A stretch of 64,000 bases of DNA from Semisulcospira habei (Eukaryota; Mollusca; Gastropoda; Semisulcospiridae), in assembly GCA_036245525.1 (NCBI GenBank), contig BTPG01000004.1, positions 52,655,960 through 52,719,959 of the forward strand, written 5' to 3'. The notes under the pieces were generated by a model, which had not been told where the DNA came from, ran no database searches, and saw only the letters and a list, made by a program, of their open reading frames with translations. The position numbers were made by a program, and so were the translations under genes. Shown here one piece after another: positions 48,101 through 56,401 of this stretch; the first letter of the stretch is position 1; every line of letters starts with the position of its first letter.

Positions 48101-51100
48101 GTACTATGAAGTTATAGTTTTGTCACAATTTTCTCAAGCCTATGAAGCAAAAGTGAAAAACTCATATCACATAAAATATAAAAATACGTAAAAACTAAAA
48201 CTTACGTCATGACAAATGACGTTAGACAAATCAACGATGCATATGTTCTGCGCAAATTATAGAACTCACTGACGCATTGGCAGATCTGCCAGACTTTTTC
48301 AATAGGAGATAATTCAACATCAGAATCAGGTCAAAGACAAAAGCGAGGACAGCTCTAATATAGAAGGGACTTTGTGGGTTATGGTTTATCCCATCTTGTT
48401 TTTAATAGGAATAAAACAGAGCATTACTTAATTATAATTTACCAATGATTGCGTTGTGCAGGTTACACAGTCTGCTGAAGGCTTCTTTCCCCTTTTTCCA
48501 GTGAGGTTGTACAATATCCAGACACTCTTCCTCATAAAAAAATGCATTGTCCTCCGTACACAACCTTTAAAGTCCAAGCCTCAAACATGGGATAAGTACA
48601 GAATCTGCAAACACACACAGAAAAAAATAAGACTGTTTTTACAAATAAAATTTGTCAAAAAGAATCACAATCAAAATTTACCTTTCTCTGTAGTTTCCCA
48701 ATGCCAACCTGATCAAAGTCATAGCAAACCTTTACAACAAGGCCACTAGCGCAGTCTGCTTCAACGGCAAAATAGGAAACTGGTTTAGGACTACAGTCGG
48801 AGTCAGACAAGGCTGCTTGCTCTCACCTACTCTTTTCAACATCTTCCTGGAAAGAATCATGACAGACACTCTAAAACATCATGAAGGAACTGTCAGTATT
48901 GGAGGCAGAACAATCACGAACTTGCACTTTGCGGACGACATTGATGGCATTGCAGGAACAGAGAAGGAGCTAGCTCAGCTGGTGGACAGTACAGCCATTG
49001 CGTATGGGATGGAAATCAGTGCAGAGAAGACCAAACTGATGACCAATAACACCAGTGGCATTGGCACTGACGTCATGATTGGAAGCCAAAAACTGGAAAC
49101 CGTTAATAAATTCAAATACTTAGGAGCCATTGTGACAGATGAGGGATCAAAACCAGAAATACTGTCCAGGATTGCGCAGACAACAACAGCACTGACAAGA
49201 ATGAAGACCATATGGAAGGACAGAAACATCACACTCTGCTCCAAGATCAGACTGATGCGCTCCTTAGTCACCTCAGTGTTCTTGTATGCCTGCGAGTCAT
49301 GGACCCTCACAGCAGACCTTGAAACAAGGATTCAAGACACTGAAATGAGATATTTTCGAATGCTGCTTGGCATTTCATACAGAGATCACATCACGAACGA
49401 GGAAGTGGGAGGCAGAATCAGGCAAGCCATCGGGCCTTATGAAGACCTATTAGCCATTGCGAAAAAATGCACACTGAAGTGGTATGGGCATGTCACGCAT
49501 TCAGCAGGGCTTGCCAAAACAATCCTGCAAGGCACTGTGCAAGGAGGATGAAGGAGAGGAAGACAGAGGAAAAGATGGGAGGACAATATCTCAGAGTGGA
49601 CAGGACTGAAGCTGGGCGATACGCTAAGAATGGCAGAGAACAGAGAGGAATGGAGGGAGCTGGTTGCCAAGTCATCGGTGGTGCCCCAATGGTCGGCAAG
49701 ACTATGGGATATAGATAGATATGGATAGATAAATAGTAGTTTCCCTGCAGAGAGCAGAAAGCAATAAAACGAAACACAAAACTGCATGCAAATTATAATA
49801 CAAAAGTTTTAAACCTCCAGCTACATAGCTAAATTCATTAATCCAAGCATCACACCACAAAACAAGAAAATCCAAACAATATTCAAATTTTAAATGTATA
49901 ATTACCATGTAGTTCCTGGTCGCCGCTCGTTGTCCGGGACCGTGTTGAGGCACTCCAGCTCTGCACGATCTTGTAGTGGGAATTCCTGACTTTTCCAAAG
50001 TCTCCTCTTCGCCCAGTACGACTCATCTTTAAAATCCATCTTCCTCAAGGAGAAGTTTTAAATTGTACTATACATGTACGTATACCTTAATCAGCAAGTG
50101 CACGTGGCGTCAGCGAAAGAAATATAGAAGAACGAAAGCTGGAACTTGGTGTGGCAATGGAAATTGTAACCTTGATCTGCAGTCAAATTTGGCGGAAATA
50201 ATCGCACGAGGTGCTATACTGGCATGCAAGGCAGCTTCTGACAAAACATAGAATGTGGCGAATAAATGTTATATATAAAAAAATTTATTAAAAAAAACAC
50301 ACGTCATGGCGTGCCAAATCTATGGTAAAAGATTGCGTTGTATTATTTTCAAGATAAATGTCGTTTAGATTTAAAATTTCATCTGTCAATGTTGCGAATT
50401 AGGCCAGACTGGCTCGCCTGTTGTGTGCCAACATTTGCAGGTGAAACAGCGCGCGGGCTCGGCACAGCCTCTGGCGGCTCGCGTGATTGTTCCAGCTTGG
50501 CACCAAGATTGATTATACCGGCGCGCACGCGGGTTCACACGTTACCACCGCGCGTGTTGGTTTCAGCATGACGCTAAGCTCTCGCATACTGGCCCAGTGT
50601 ATCAGACATTATCCAGTAATGGACCAATGTTTGCGTGCTGGGTTATATATATCACGTCACTATAATCAAGAGTTCAAAATCGAGACAGCAGTTGGAATAA
50701 AAGACTTCTTAAAAACATTCTTTTTGGCAAGTGGCATGTTGAAACGTCTGTCTGATAGTAGAATTTGAAACTGAAACTATTCTGGCACCACCCTTGAACT
50801 ATCAGTCAAACTAATTTCAAGCAGTAGTGTATCAGTATGAAAAGGGTTAATGGCTTCAACTCCTTTTCTCCCAAGTCATTAAGGGAGTGGAATAGGCTAC
50901 CTATATCCATCACATCTGCCCCCTCCCTTGAAGACTTCTGTGCTCGACTGGTCTGCTACACCACCCAGCAGCTAGTCGTCTCAGCACTGTAAGAGCACTC
51001 CTAGCCCTCTGTATATAGTTTTACTGTTTCAAGGCTTACTCTTAATGTGAACGTAAGTGCACACTGAGTTTCTCTCAGCAAATCATAAAAACGTTTCATT

Positions 51101-51187
51101 TCATTCCATAAATTACCGCAACGCAATGTCTTGGTAATCAAACCATTTACCCGTAGAGCTTTCTCTTTGCTCTGTTGTTTCCGCCAT
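27166..51187 (-). CDS. EFCAB2: EFCAB2/DRC8, EF-hand subunit of the dynein regulatory complex, six exons, complete
   Basis: Axonemal nexin-dynein regulatory complex protein of cilia and flagella (known for the family). Exons in transcription order: 51151-51187, 41251-41335, 40552-40624, 30203-30282, 28630-28739, 27166-27281; 501 nt, 166 residues plus TGA, about the length of the human protein. Residues 31-42 form a canonical EF-hand loop ([12 protein letters not shown]). The following [20 protein letters not shown] and [16 protein letters not shown] segments are hallmark DRC8 sequence. A second loop begins [12 protein letters not shown], and the C-terminal hand ([12 protein letters not shown]) is degenerate. 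The first exon is only 12 codons plus one base; I chose it because its phase fits exon 2, it has a donor, and it opens in a YY1-type AACATGGCGG context. The exon 5 donor is GC (AG|GCAAGA), all others are GT. Intron 1 is about 9.8 kb and holds several repeats and an unidentified exon set. Confidence 0.93.
27796..27994. repeat. Type-B hairpin in inverse orientation
   Basis: TTAACCCTTTTCATCC to TAAAGGGTTAA; stem GAGGATGGTGCCAGCATAGC with GGCGCCAAGCTATTCTGG. Confidence 0.85.
28321..28520. repeat. Type-A hairpin
   Basis: TTTAACCCTTTTAGCCCC to AGAAAAGGGTTA, stem tip GGTGCCTAAAGGCACC. Confidence 0.85.
28840..29095 (+). repeat. Array of five hairpin right arms
   Basis: Units of about 50-60 bp, each with GGCGCCAAGCTAATC-like, CACCACCCTTGAA-like and ATCATGGTTTTAG-like parts, without matching left arms. 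Confidence 0.65.
29240..29413. repeat. Hairpin of a third core subtype
   Basis: CAATTTGGAGTTGTCCTGTG flank, stem CTCAAGGGTGGTGCCAGAAC with GGCGCCTATAGGCGCC tip; a similar unit at 40803-40987. Confidence 0.8.
29575..30118. repeat. Dispersed repeat, second copy, with terminal hairpin
   Basis: Inverse of 10186-10645 in its first part; the right end (30009-30115) folds on itself as GATAATACTGAGAATCTC...GAGAGTCTCAGTATC. Between two EFCAB2 exons. Confidence 0.6.
30446..32904 (+). CDS. L2/CR1-like ORF2 fragment: endonuclease C-terminal part, reverse transcriptase
   Basis: Uninterrupted frame of about 820 LINE codons; the frame also runs about 140 bp upstream into non-LINE sequence. In order: [10 protein letters not shown] and SDHLAL (endonuclease), a linker, then RT with [48 protein letters not shown], and YADD at 32059-32070, ending [10 protein letters not shown]. 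The missing N terminus, including the first catalytic endonuclease residues, makes it non-autonomous, but lack of stops implies recent insertion. I see no cellular role. Confidence 0.85.
30446..33088 (+). mobile_element. L2/CR1-like LINE, 5' truncated, long open frame
   Basis: Begins in the endonuclease domain at the sequence matched by 54190 and ends with the ATT-repeat tail at about 33088. It lies in EFCAB2 intron 3 (between the exons at 30203 and 40552), in the opposite orientation to the gene. C-rich on the + strand, unlike the flanks. Confidence 0.88.
33247..35150 (-). mobile_element. RTE-type LINE (second family), decayed
   Basis: Fragments in several frames: [16 protein letters not shown] (about 34904-35110), [20 protein letters not shown] (34564-35007), [13 protein letters not shown] (34237-34527), and a C-terminal zinc-knuckle-like region ([16 protein letters not shown], 33473-33703). 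Frameshifts and stops separate them. The 3' end (left) reads into CGCGAAGTCAAGCCAAGAGAG on the - strand. It is joined head-on to a different LINE tail at about 35150. Confidence 0.8.
35151..35451 (+). mobile_element. 3' tail of another RTE-type LINE
   Basis: [20 protein letters not shown]...[21 protein letters not shown] is the typical C terminus of RTE-type proteins in invertebrates, followed by GATGATGAT. No RT domain remains. With the - strand LINE to its left it is bracketed by one imperfect 28-bp direct repeat (33219-33246 and 35452-35480). Confidence 0.75.
36103..39741 (+). mobile_element. RTE-like LINE, copy 3, with intact 5' end, SINE-interrupted
   Basis: Flanked by TATTCTTCTTCAG (36090-36102, 39742-39754). 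The 5' leader is 36103-36460; endonuclease starts near 36462 ([14 protein letters not shown]) with GDFNAKIGE and a later SDHHLL. The linker runs to 37650, where a SINE is inserted. RT blocks lie at 38305-38574 and 38617-39300, with [12 protein letters not shown] and FADD. Damage: frameshifts near 36990, 37380 and 38260, and a TAA at 38573 in GFRKNRSC. Ends in GTAAGTAAG. Lies in EFCAB2 intron 3. Confidence 0.9.
37651..38036 (-). mobile_element. SINE-like retroposon, copy 1
   Basis: Interrupts the RTE copy with near-identical flanks AGAAGATTATCGGG / AGAAGATTGTCGAG (37637-37650, 38037-38050), i.e. a 14-bp target duplication. On the - strand it begins CACCCGGGTCTGCCC and ends in GCAATGTACAATCAATCA, an ATCA-type 3' tail. 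No open frame of note. I could not identify polymerase III A and B boxes with confidence. Confidence 0.7.
39755..40551. other. EFCAB2 intron 3, LINE/SINE 3'-tail-like DNA
   Basis: TTGTAAAGCACTTAGAGCAT ... GTTATATAAATT and a TATTATTATT run (40430-40515) look like a CR1/L2-type 3' tail without a coding body. Nothing else recognised. Confidence 0.4.
40803..40988. repeat. Hairpin, third core subtype
   Basis: Stem ATAGTTCAAGGGTGATACTA / TGGTACCATCCTTGAACTAT with GGTGCCTATGGGCGCC tip. Confidence 0.8.
41521..41653. repeat. Long inverted repeat, unrelated to the other hairpins
   Basis: AGTGTCCAGTCTAGAAT / TTTCTAGACTGGACACT at the ends, ATGCAATCTGTCATC in the middle, and GTAAACCCTACAGCGCACAC / GTGTGCGCTGTAGGGTTTAC inside. 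Arms about 63 bp with two small bulges. Confidence 0.85.
42253..42452. repeat. Type-A hairpin
   Basis: Stem arms about 42315-42368 and 42371-42425, tip GGCGCCTTCAGGTGCC; degraded outer ends. Confidence 0.8.
42605..43372 (+). repeat. Long interspersed repeat with internal units, copy 2
   Basis: Same repeat as 10906-11905, from GGCTCATGTGTGAAGCAAAAGT to AAGGGCTTTGCCATTCTT, slightly shorter. Contains AGGTCAAGGTCA at 42803-42814. Lies in EFCAB2 intron 1. Confidence 0.75.
43727..45382. repeat. Three type-B hairpins in EFCAB2 intron 1
   Basis: 43727-43860 (right arm replaced by other sequence), 44610-44735, and 45166-45381 (TTAACCCTTTTCATCC to TGTAATGGGTTGA). The DNA between them holds no gene I can support. 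Confidence 0.75.
44045..44340 (+). repeat. Minisatellite
   Basis: CCAATATTGG-type short units, then about three copies of a 65-70-bp unit containing GTGCCAAGCTGGATCCATCC and AATGTTGGCTGCC. Confidence 0.8.
46350..46442. repeat. Type-C hairpin
   Basis: TTACCCCTTTGGCTGTC to GATAGCCAGAGGGTTAA around TGATTCTTGCAGTAATCATC; 37 bp beyond the last unidentified exon-like fragment. Confidence 0.75.
46912..48385. mobile_element. Non-autonomous element with AAGTCCCTTCTAT ends, copy 2
   Basis: Better preserved ends: AAGTCCCTTCTATTTATAG at 46914 and TATAGAAGGGACTT at 48360. The body matches 11925-13060 throughout. Enlarged by the RTE tail at 47797-48055 and a short 47538-47610 insertion (TTATATTTATAAAGTGCTAA...). 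Confidence 0.65.
47797..48055 (+). mobile_element. RTE-like LINE, copy 4, 3' tail only
   Basis: Matches the last 250 bp of copies 1-3 ([19 protein letters not shown]... to [13 protein letters not shown]) with GTAAGTAAGTAAG tail. Inserted in the 46912-48385 repeat; the uninterrupted copy at 12718-12735 shows AGGTAA as the probable duplicated target. Confidence 0.85.
48703..49735 (+). mobile_element. RTE-type LINE (third family), 5' truncated
   Basis: Open from [20 protein letters not shown] through [12 protein letters not shown] (catalytic FADD) to [24 protein letters not shown] at 49549-49551 interrupts the C-terminal basic region, which continues in frame ([20 protein letters not shown]). 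Ends in GATA-type simple sequence. Lies in EFCAB2 intron 1, between two of the unidentified exon-like fragments. Confidence 0.85.
50777..50849. repeat. Half type-B hairpin (right arm only)
   Basis: CTATTCTGGCACCACCCTTG to GTATGAAAAGGGTTAA; the left arm is absent. Confidence 0.7.
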
Positions 51188-51670
51188 GTTGTTTATATCA
51201 CGTTGCTACATGAAGACTGAAAACTCGCGAGATGCTCGAAAACAATGCTGTCTAAAATACTTTAATTATTTATTCAACATACTGTATTTTACTAGGGCGA
51301 TCAAACTAGAATTCAATTTAATAATATAACGATACATTAAAATAATAAAAATGGCTTGGACGCACATGTGCAATAAAACTGTTACTGGAAAAGAACTGAC
51401 GCCTAACGTAAACTTCATTTTTTAGATTACTTTATGAATGCTTTACCAATTAAAATCTAAATTTATAAATATATAATTACTATATATATAACCCCAAATA
51501 CTTATTTTAATGGTAAACTAGCCATATCTGTAAAATATCATCTTTTATTTAGTCATCTACTTCCTGGTACTTATTTTGTAATAATCACAGCGCATGCGCA
51601 GTAATTGTGCCGGCCATTTGTGCTTGAAAGACGAACTAGTTGTGAGTCTTTGTTTTTTTCATGCAACAAC
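51188..51670. promoter_or_regulatory. Bidirectional promoter between EFCAB2 and the hnRNP U-like gene
   Basis: The two start codons are 483 bp apart and face away from each other. A palindromic NRF1-type site (GCGCATGCGCA, 51590-51600) lies about 70 bp upstream of the hnRNP U-like ATG. On the other side the EFCAB2 ATG is embedded in a YY1-type motif (CCGCCATGTTG read on +, from 51181). No TATA box at a fitting distance stands out; the middle is AT-rich (51260-51540). NRF1 and YY1 sites are typical of housekeeping and divergent promoters in animals; activity here is inference. Confidence 0.6.
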
Positions 51671-51812
51671 ATGAGTGACATTGATCCAAACAAGCTTAAG
51701 GTCACAGAGCTCCGCGATGAACTCAAGACGAGAGGTTTAGATACGAAAGGCGTCAAAGCCGTGCTTGTAAAAAGATTAAGGCAAGCACTAAACGAAGAGA
51801 GAGGTGGCGGAG
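51671..51812 (+). CDS. hnRNP U-like protein, first coding exon (SAP domain)
   Basis: The ATG at 51671 opens 47 codons plus one base and ends at a GTGAGT donor (51813). Residues 8-42 are a SAP motif, a helix-turn-helix DNA/scaffold-attachment element ([20 protein letters not shown]...LVKRLRQAL), followed by an acidic/glycine tail. Spacing and residues resemble the N terminus of hnRNP U and especially hnRNP U-like 1; SAFB-type proteins are the main alternative. Downstream SPRY and kinase-like exons are expected beyond the window; I see none to 64000, so intron 1 would exceed 12 kb and hold the hAT-like, L2 and TIR elements. The neighbour supports the hnRNP U reading: from memory human HNRNPU and EFCAB2 are adjacent and divergent on 1q44. 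The symbol is left empty because the HNRNPU/HNRNPUL paralogue cannot be decided from one exon. Confidence 0.82.
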
Positions 51813-52788
51813 GTGAGTTTCTTTGGCAAGTTCTTTGGTCATGTGGACGTTTCAAATTAATCGGTTGGATTTTAGCGTGTTTGTTCATTTACGTGTGATT
51901 TTTTTTTTTTTTTTTTGTATTTTGGGTGTGTTAATTTCATTCATTTCTGTTATTTGGTTGAAAATGTGCGTTTTTCAGTGTGTATTTGGCTAAACCGAAC
52001 GGCTTTGTGCAGGTACGCGTGACCTAATTTTTTGACCGGAAGTGGAATGTGGCGTGGGGATGCGCGCTTCTTCTAACAAAGATGGAGTGAAACTGAAAGT
52101 TCCCATTATGGCAACCTGCTTCATTATATTGAAGATAAAGTTTATATGAAACACACTTACGCTCCTGCGTGCACACTTATTTTTCAGAGATGGAAATCAA
52201 TCTACCTTGATTTTATATGTTGGTAGCTCAGACAAAATTCAGTTTGCCATCATATAAAAGTAGGTACAGGCAGCCCCTACAACTACACAAATCCCTTGCA
52301 AATATGATGTCAAGAAAAGAAGGTATTAGTAAAGTTCAAGCAAAAATAAGAACAACAACAACAACAAAAAACAGCAAGTGTCTAGCTCAAATAGTTTCAG
52401 AGATAAAAGGAAAAGACTTTTGCACAAAATTGTCACGTCCCAGGCTGTTTTTGGGAAATTGCATGGCAAGCAAACTTTGACAATCCACAATTTCTTCAGA
52501 TCTATTCTAAATTGGCTACAAATCTGAGATTCTGTTTAAAGTATTAGTCGGTGTAAGCTCAATTTTTTTTGGTGAGATGGTAATAGTGGTTTTTGAATGC
52601 CAGTTAGCCGAAAATGCCTCTCCAGCTAAAATCGGCTTGCAGCAAAAAAACAATTTCAAAATAACACAACTTTCACATTTCTTGTCCGATTTTAACATTT
52701 TTAAGTATTCTGTGAATATCTTTCAAAATGCTTTAGTTTGACATATACAACACGCTGATATGCCAGCTCTTAGTGTTTTTAGTTTTAC

Positions 52789-52848
<60 letters not shown>

Positions 52849-53225
52849 AAACAAAACATTTCTTAACTGTCAGATAGGTTAGGTTTACCCGTTTGTTGTG
52901 CTATTCTGCACAGGATTTGAAAACGCTCATCCTCTGAAATTGAAAACAAATGCCATTAACTTAAGTATTTTTTGCTAAAAGTCTTATGCTGAGCTCCAAA
53001 TTCTGGGGTGGCCAACTGGGCTGCAAGTCTTAAGTTTGCGCTTCAGCTAGTGATTTCTTGTGAAATTCTTCATTATGTGTATCGCTATTGCCGTTGTCAT
53101 TAGCTGGTTTTGCCCCCTTTTGTGCACCACACATACACGTGCTACTTTATTCTTCTGTAAGTTTAGATTAGTAAAATGTTGGGATGCTGCGGTGATCTGT
53201 TGAAAGACATGTACGCTGGATAAAA
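51813..53225. other. Intron 1 of the hnRNP U-like gene, unassigned
   Basis: AT-rich DNA with T-runs and the C/A tract; no second exon with SAP, SPRY or kinase-like sequence is visible. Confidence 0.4.
52789..52847. repeat. C-run followed by A-run
   Basis: About 20 C then about 37 A, in the first intron of the hnRNP U-like gene. No LINE body precedes it. Confidence 0.9.
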
Positions 53226-54070
53226 AAGGGCTAGAAATTAACTTTTTTCTTTGGGGGCCACCGGGCCCCTTGATTGAAAAATTTGAGGGCCCACAAGCAA
53301 CTTTCGGGGCCCAACTTTGAAAAATAATGCAAACAAAAAAACAAAAGAATTATTGACAATATAATAAGTAGAAAGTACAATTTGTCTGATAATCTAAAAT
53401 AAAAACAATTGAATTTCCAATTTTGCTGAGTGATGTCATTTTTATTTGCCTTTTCTTTCACTTTCAAACATTACCAACAAAAAAGGGGAAAAAACACACA
53501 CACACACACATTCAGTGACACACATAATTATTCCAGTGACTAGGAGCCTGAAATGGCCATTAAACAAAATAGAAAAAAATCAAGTGAGTCTCTTGTATAA
53601 TACTTTTCAGTTTTGTGACTGAGTATTGCACAATACACATCATTAAAATTTTAATATGAGTAACCTAACAAAAAATCTGACCTCAATGCACAAAAGTTCA
53701 AAACAAAACCATGAAAGGGAACTAAACTTAACAGTACTCTTCCTGATAAACTAAAGTGAAACAGATTTTGCCTTTTCTTTTTTTTTTCAATCATCTATTC
53801 ATATTACACTTATGTGCACTTGAGTTAACAGAAGTAAACTAAAAATACAATAACAAAAAAAAAAGAAAAAAGAACACAATACTATTACTGTAAGTGAGGG
53901 CACCGATGTGGGTTGCTTCCCTTGGCCCAAATATGAAACTGCCGAGTAGAGCTAGCTGTAGCAGACGAATTATTTTGCGGGCCAAGCGGGCCCTTCGTTT
54001 TTCAACTTTCCGAGCCCAAAATCAACTTTGCGGGTTTTTGGCCCCGGGCCCCCGCTAATTTTGAGCCCTG
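53226..54070. mobile_element. Non-autonomous hAT-like element, copy 2
   Basis: Nearly identical over its length to 7453-8293 in the same orientation, differing by scattered substitutions and a CA-repeat expansion near 53496. The left terminus lacks the first bases (AAGGGCTAG). Flanked by ATAAAA (53220-53225 and 54071-54076). It lies beside the 5' end of the split L2-like LINE, in the presumed first intron of the hnRNP U-like gene. Confidence 0.7.
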
Positions 54071-54076
54071 ATAAAA

Positions 54077-55858
54077 TGTCCCATATATGTTCCCTTTTGC
54101 TCATCCCTCCTTTGAATCTGAGGCCGTAGCAACACTCCCTGGCCAGTCCCTCATCTTCTCATGTATCTATCGCCCCCCCTCCAAGCTCTCAAAACAAACT
54201 CCATGTTCCTCACCGAGTTTGACCTCCTCCTCGACCACCACAGCACACGACCCTGAAAAACACATCCTTCTTGGCGACTTCCACTCCAACAAACCAGACC
54301 ACCCTGACACAAAACGCCTTTGCACATCACTTTCAAACCACAATCTTACACAACACATCACCAAACCCACCCACCGACTCGGCCACACCCTCGACTGGAT
54401 CATCACCCGCACCTCCGATCAACTCTTTCTCGACTCTGACACCTCCTTGGTTTTTCCCTCTGACCACCTCGCTATTCTCGTCTCCCTCAGCCTACCTCCC
54501 CCGAAAAACCCAAACTCCTTGTCTCTCGTCGCAAACTAAAATCTGTCAACAGGGGGAGCTTCTTTGATTCCCATTTCGGTTCCTCCCTTCGAAACTTCTA
54601 GACACCCATGTCCCTGTCACCACCTGCTCCATACCCAACCGACCCCCCTCCCCATGGCTCACTGACGACATAGCGTGAGCGCCGAGAAGCAGAACGCCGC
54701 TGGCGCTCATCCGACCTCAACGTTCACAGACAGATCTTCCAAACAACTAGATCCAAAGTCAGCAGAATGATCTCCGACTCCAAACGTAAACACCTTCAAA
54801 ATAAAATCCTGGAATCCACTTCTTCCAAACCCTCTATGCTTACCCCACCCGGGTCTGCCCTGGGGGACTTGGGTGGGGTTAACTACTTTTTAGCCCCACA
54901 GGTCAGCCCCACAGGGTGGGTTTTCCTCTCTATTCTGGGGCATGTGTTTCTGTCTACCTGTTGTCCATTCACCTGTATTTGCCTTTTTAAAACTTTCCCT
55001 ACTGTCTGCACTGCCTGTAGCTCTTGATATTGGATGTGTGTTGCTAAATGGTCTTAGCTTTATTTAGGCCCCATGTGTTAGGTTTATTTAATGTATTGGA
55101 TCTGCTGGTGACATACATTCAATGTTCTGTTTAGGATTTTTCACAAGCAGTGCAGGCATGTCCTGAGAAAGTCTTCTTGCTGTCAGGACGTTAAGCAATG
55201 TACAATCAATCACTCCTAGGCACTTCAAAAGACTCTCCTCTCCCCAACGCACACAGCACAGAAGAACTCCCGTCCGCTTTTTCCACCTATTTTTCCAACA
55301 AAATCCAAACTCAGCGCAACACTCTTGACACTCTGCCTTCTCCGCCTTGCCCTCCCAACCCCCCTTTTCCGTCGCTCCCCTCTCGTCCTTCCACCCCGTC
55401 TCTCAGGATGAAGTCCTCAAGACCATAAAGTCCATGCCTTTCAAAACCTGCGAACTAGACCCCCTCCCAGCTTCTCTCTACTGGGACGGCCTTCCCAAAC
55501 TTCTGCCCTTCATTAACGACATCAACACATCTCTAGAGAACGGCTCCGTCCCAGATATCTTCAAGTCCGCCATCATCCGTCCTCTCCTCAAAAAACACAA
55601 CCTCGACCCAAACGAACTCGAGAACTATCGCCCAGTCTCCAATCTCTCTTTCCTGTCCAAGCTTCTTGAGAAGGTTGTTCTCAACCTCCACCTTACTGAC
55701 AACAACCTCCTCAGTCCTTTCCAATCTGCCTATCGCAAACATCACAGCACTGAAACAGCCCTTCTACATATTCTAAACGACCTGCTTCTCTCCACCGACT
55801 CGGGCAACATCTCCCTTCTTACGCTACTCGACCTCTCTGCTGCCTTTGACACTATAGA
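54077..55858 (+). mobile_element. L2/CR1-like LINE, left part of a split copy
   Basis: Starts near the endonuclease motif QSLIFSCIYRPPSK (about 54140), continues through [14 protein letters not shown] and RT ([29 protein letters not shown]). Frames are broken at about 54240, 54560 and 54690 and by the SINE at 54841. It stops at TTTGACACTATAGA, where the terminal-inverted-repeat element enters. Confidence 0.85.
54841..55212 (+). mobile_element. SINE-like retroposon, copy 2
   Basis: Same 370-390-bp unit as 37651-38036 in the other orientation, from CACCCGGGTCTGCCCTGGGG to the AATCAATCA tail. It interrupts the L2-like LINE; the intact sequence is seen at 31145-31170. A few LINE bases were lost at the junction. 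Confidence 0.7.
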
Positions 55859-56401
55859 TAGGTAGTGGCAGCCCAGGCGCTCTGCTGACAACAAGTCTGA
55901 AACTGCACGATTTAGCCAACCTAAAAAAAAATTCACTGCAAAACATCCAATGGATGGATTTGTTTCAAACTTATATCAAAATAAAGTTTGTTCTCTTCTT
56001 TTTACTGTGAGCATTTTGCTTTAAATGTAGCATTGATATGAAATAAATGGGACTTAGTTGAAAATGAGTGATTGCAGCCTCCATTTTCACTGCATGACCT
56101 GGTTTTCTCAAACAGCGTGCGCGAGTTTCGGCGTTCAACAGGCAAGCATATTTGCCACACACAACGCTCAGCGCTATAAATAGTACCAAAATGTAGGGCA
56201 TGACGTCACGAGTAATTTGATTGGTTACTCTTGTCTGTGCGATTAAAAAAACTTGGATTATTTTCATTTTCCAATATTCTTTTTTGTTTTGTGGACAAAC
56301 CGTTCGGAAAAAAACATTTACTATCAGATATTAGCAGACAGAGAATTTTCTAAGCTTTCGAATGAGCTATTGGGTTAATGTATGCACATTGTGTGGGGGT
56401 T

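Larger units (their letters stand above)
46479..50039 (-). pseudogene. Unidentified exon-like fragments inside EFCAB2 intron 1 (frames disrupted)
   Basis: Three segments look coding on the - strand. 49906-50039 opens [20 protein letters not shown] and ends at a GT donor. 48443-48604 has a strong pyrimidine-rich acceptor and ends at a GT donor. 46479-46615 ends ...[16 protein letters not shown] then TGA. Exon 2 contains protein-like stretches in two frames ([18 protein letters not shown], then [18 protein letters not shown], then [15 protein letters not shown]) that would join if a T7 run and an A5G3 run each carried a one-base error. As written a TGA interrupts it, and joining exon 1 to the strong acceptor also creates TGA. 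The last join (exon 2 to exon 3) is in phase. An alternative splice using an ATG at 50024-50026 and an acceptor after the T-run is open throughout but reads less like protein. I do not recognise the family. It could be a decayed gene or a real gene with homopolymer errors. Confidence 0.35.

Noticed and set aside
50481..50768. 93-codon frame upstream of EFCAB2
   Set aside because: No domain, no splice context, and it overlaps a half hairpin.
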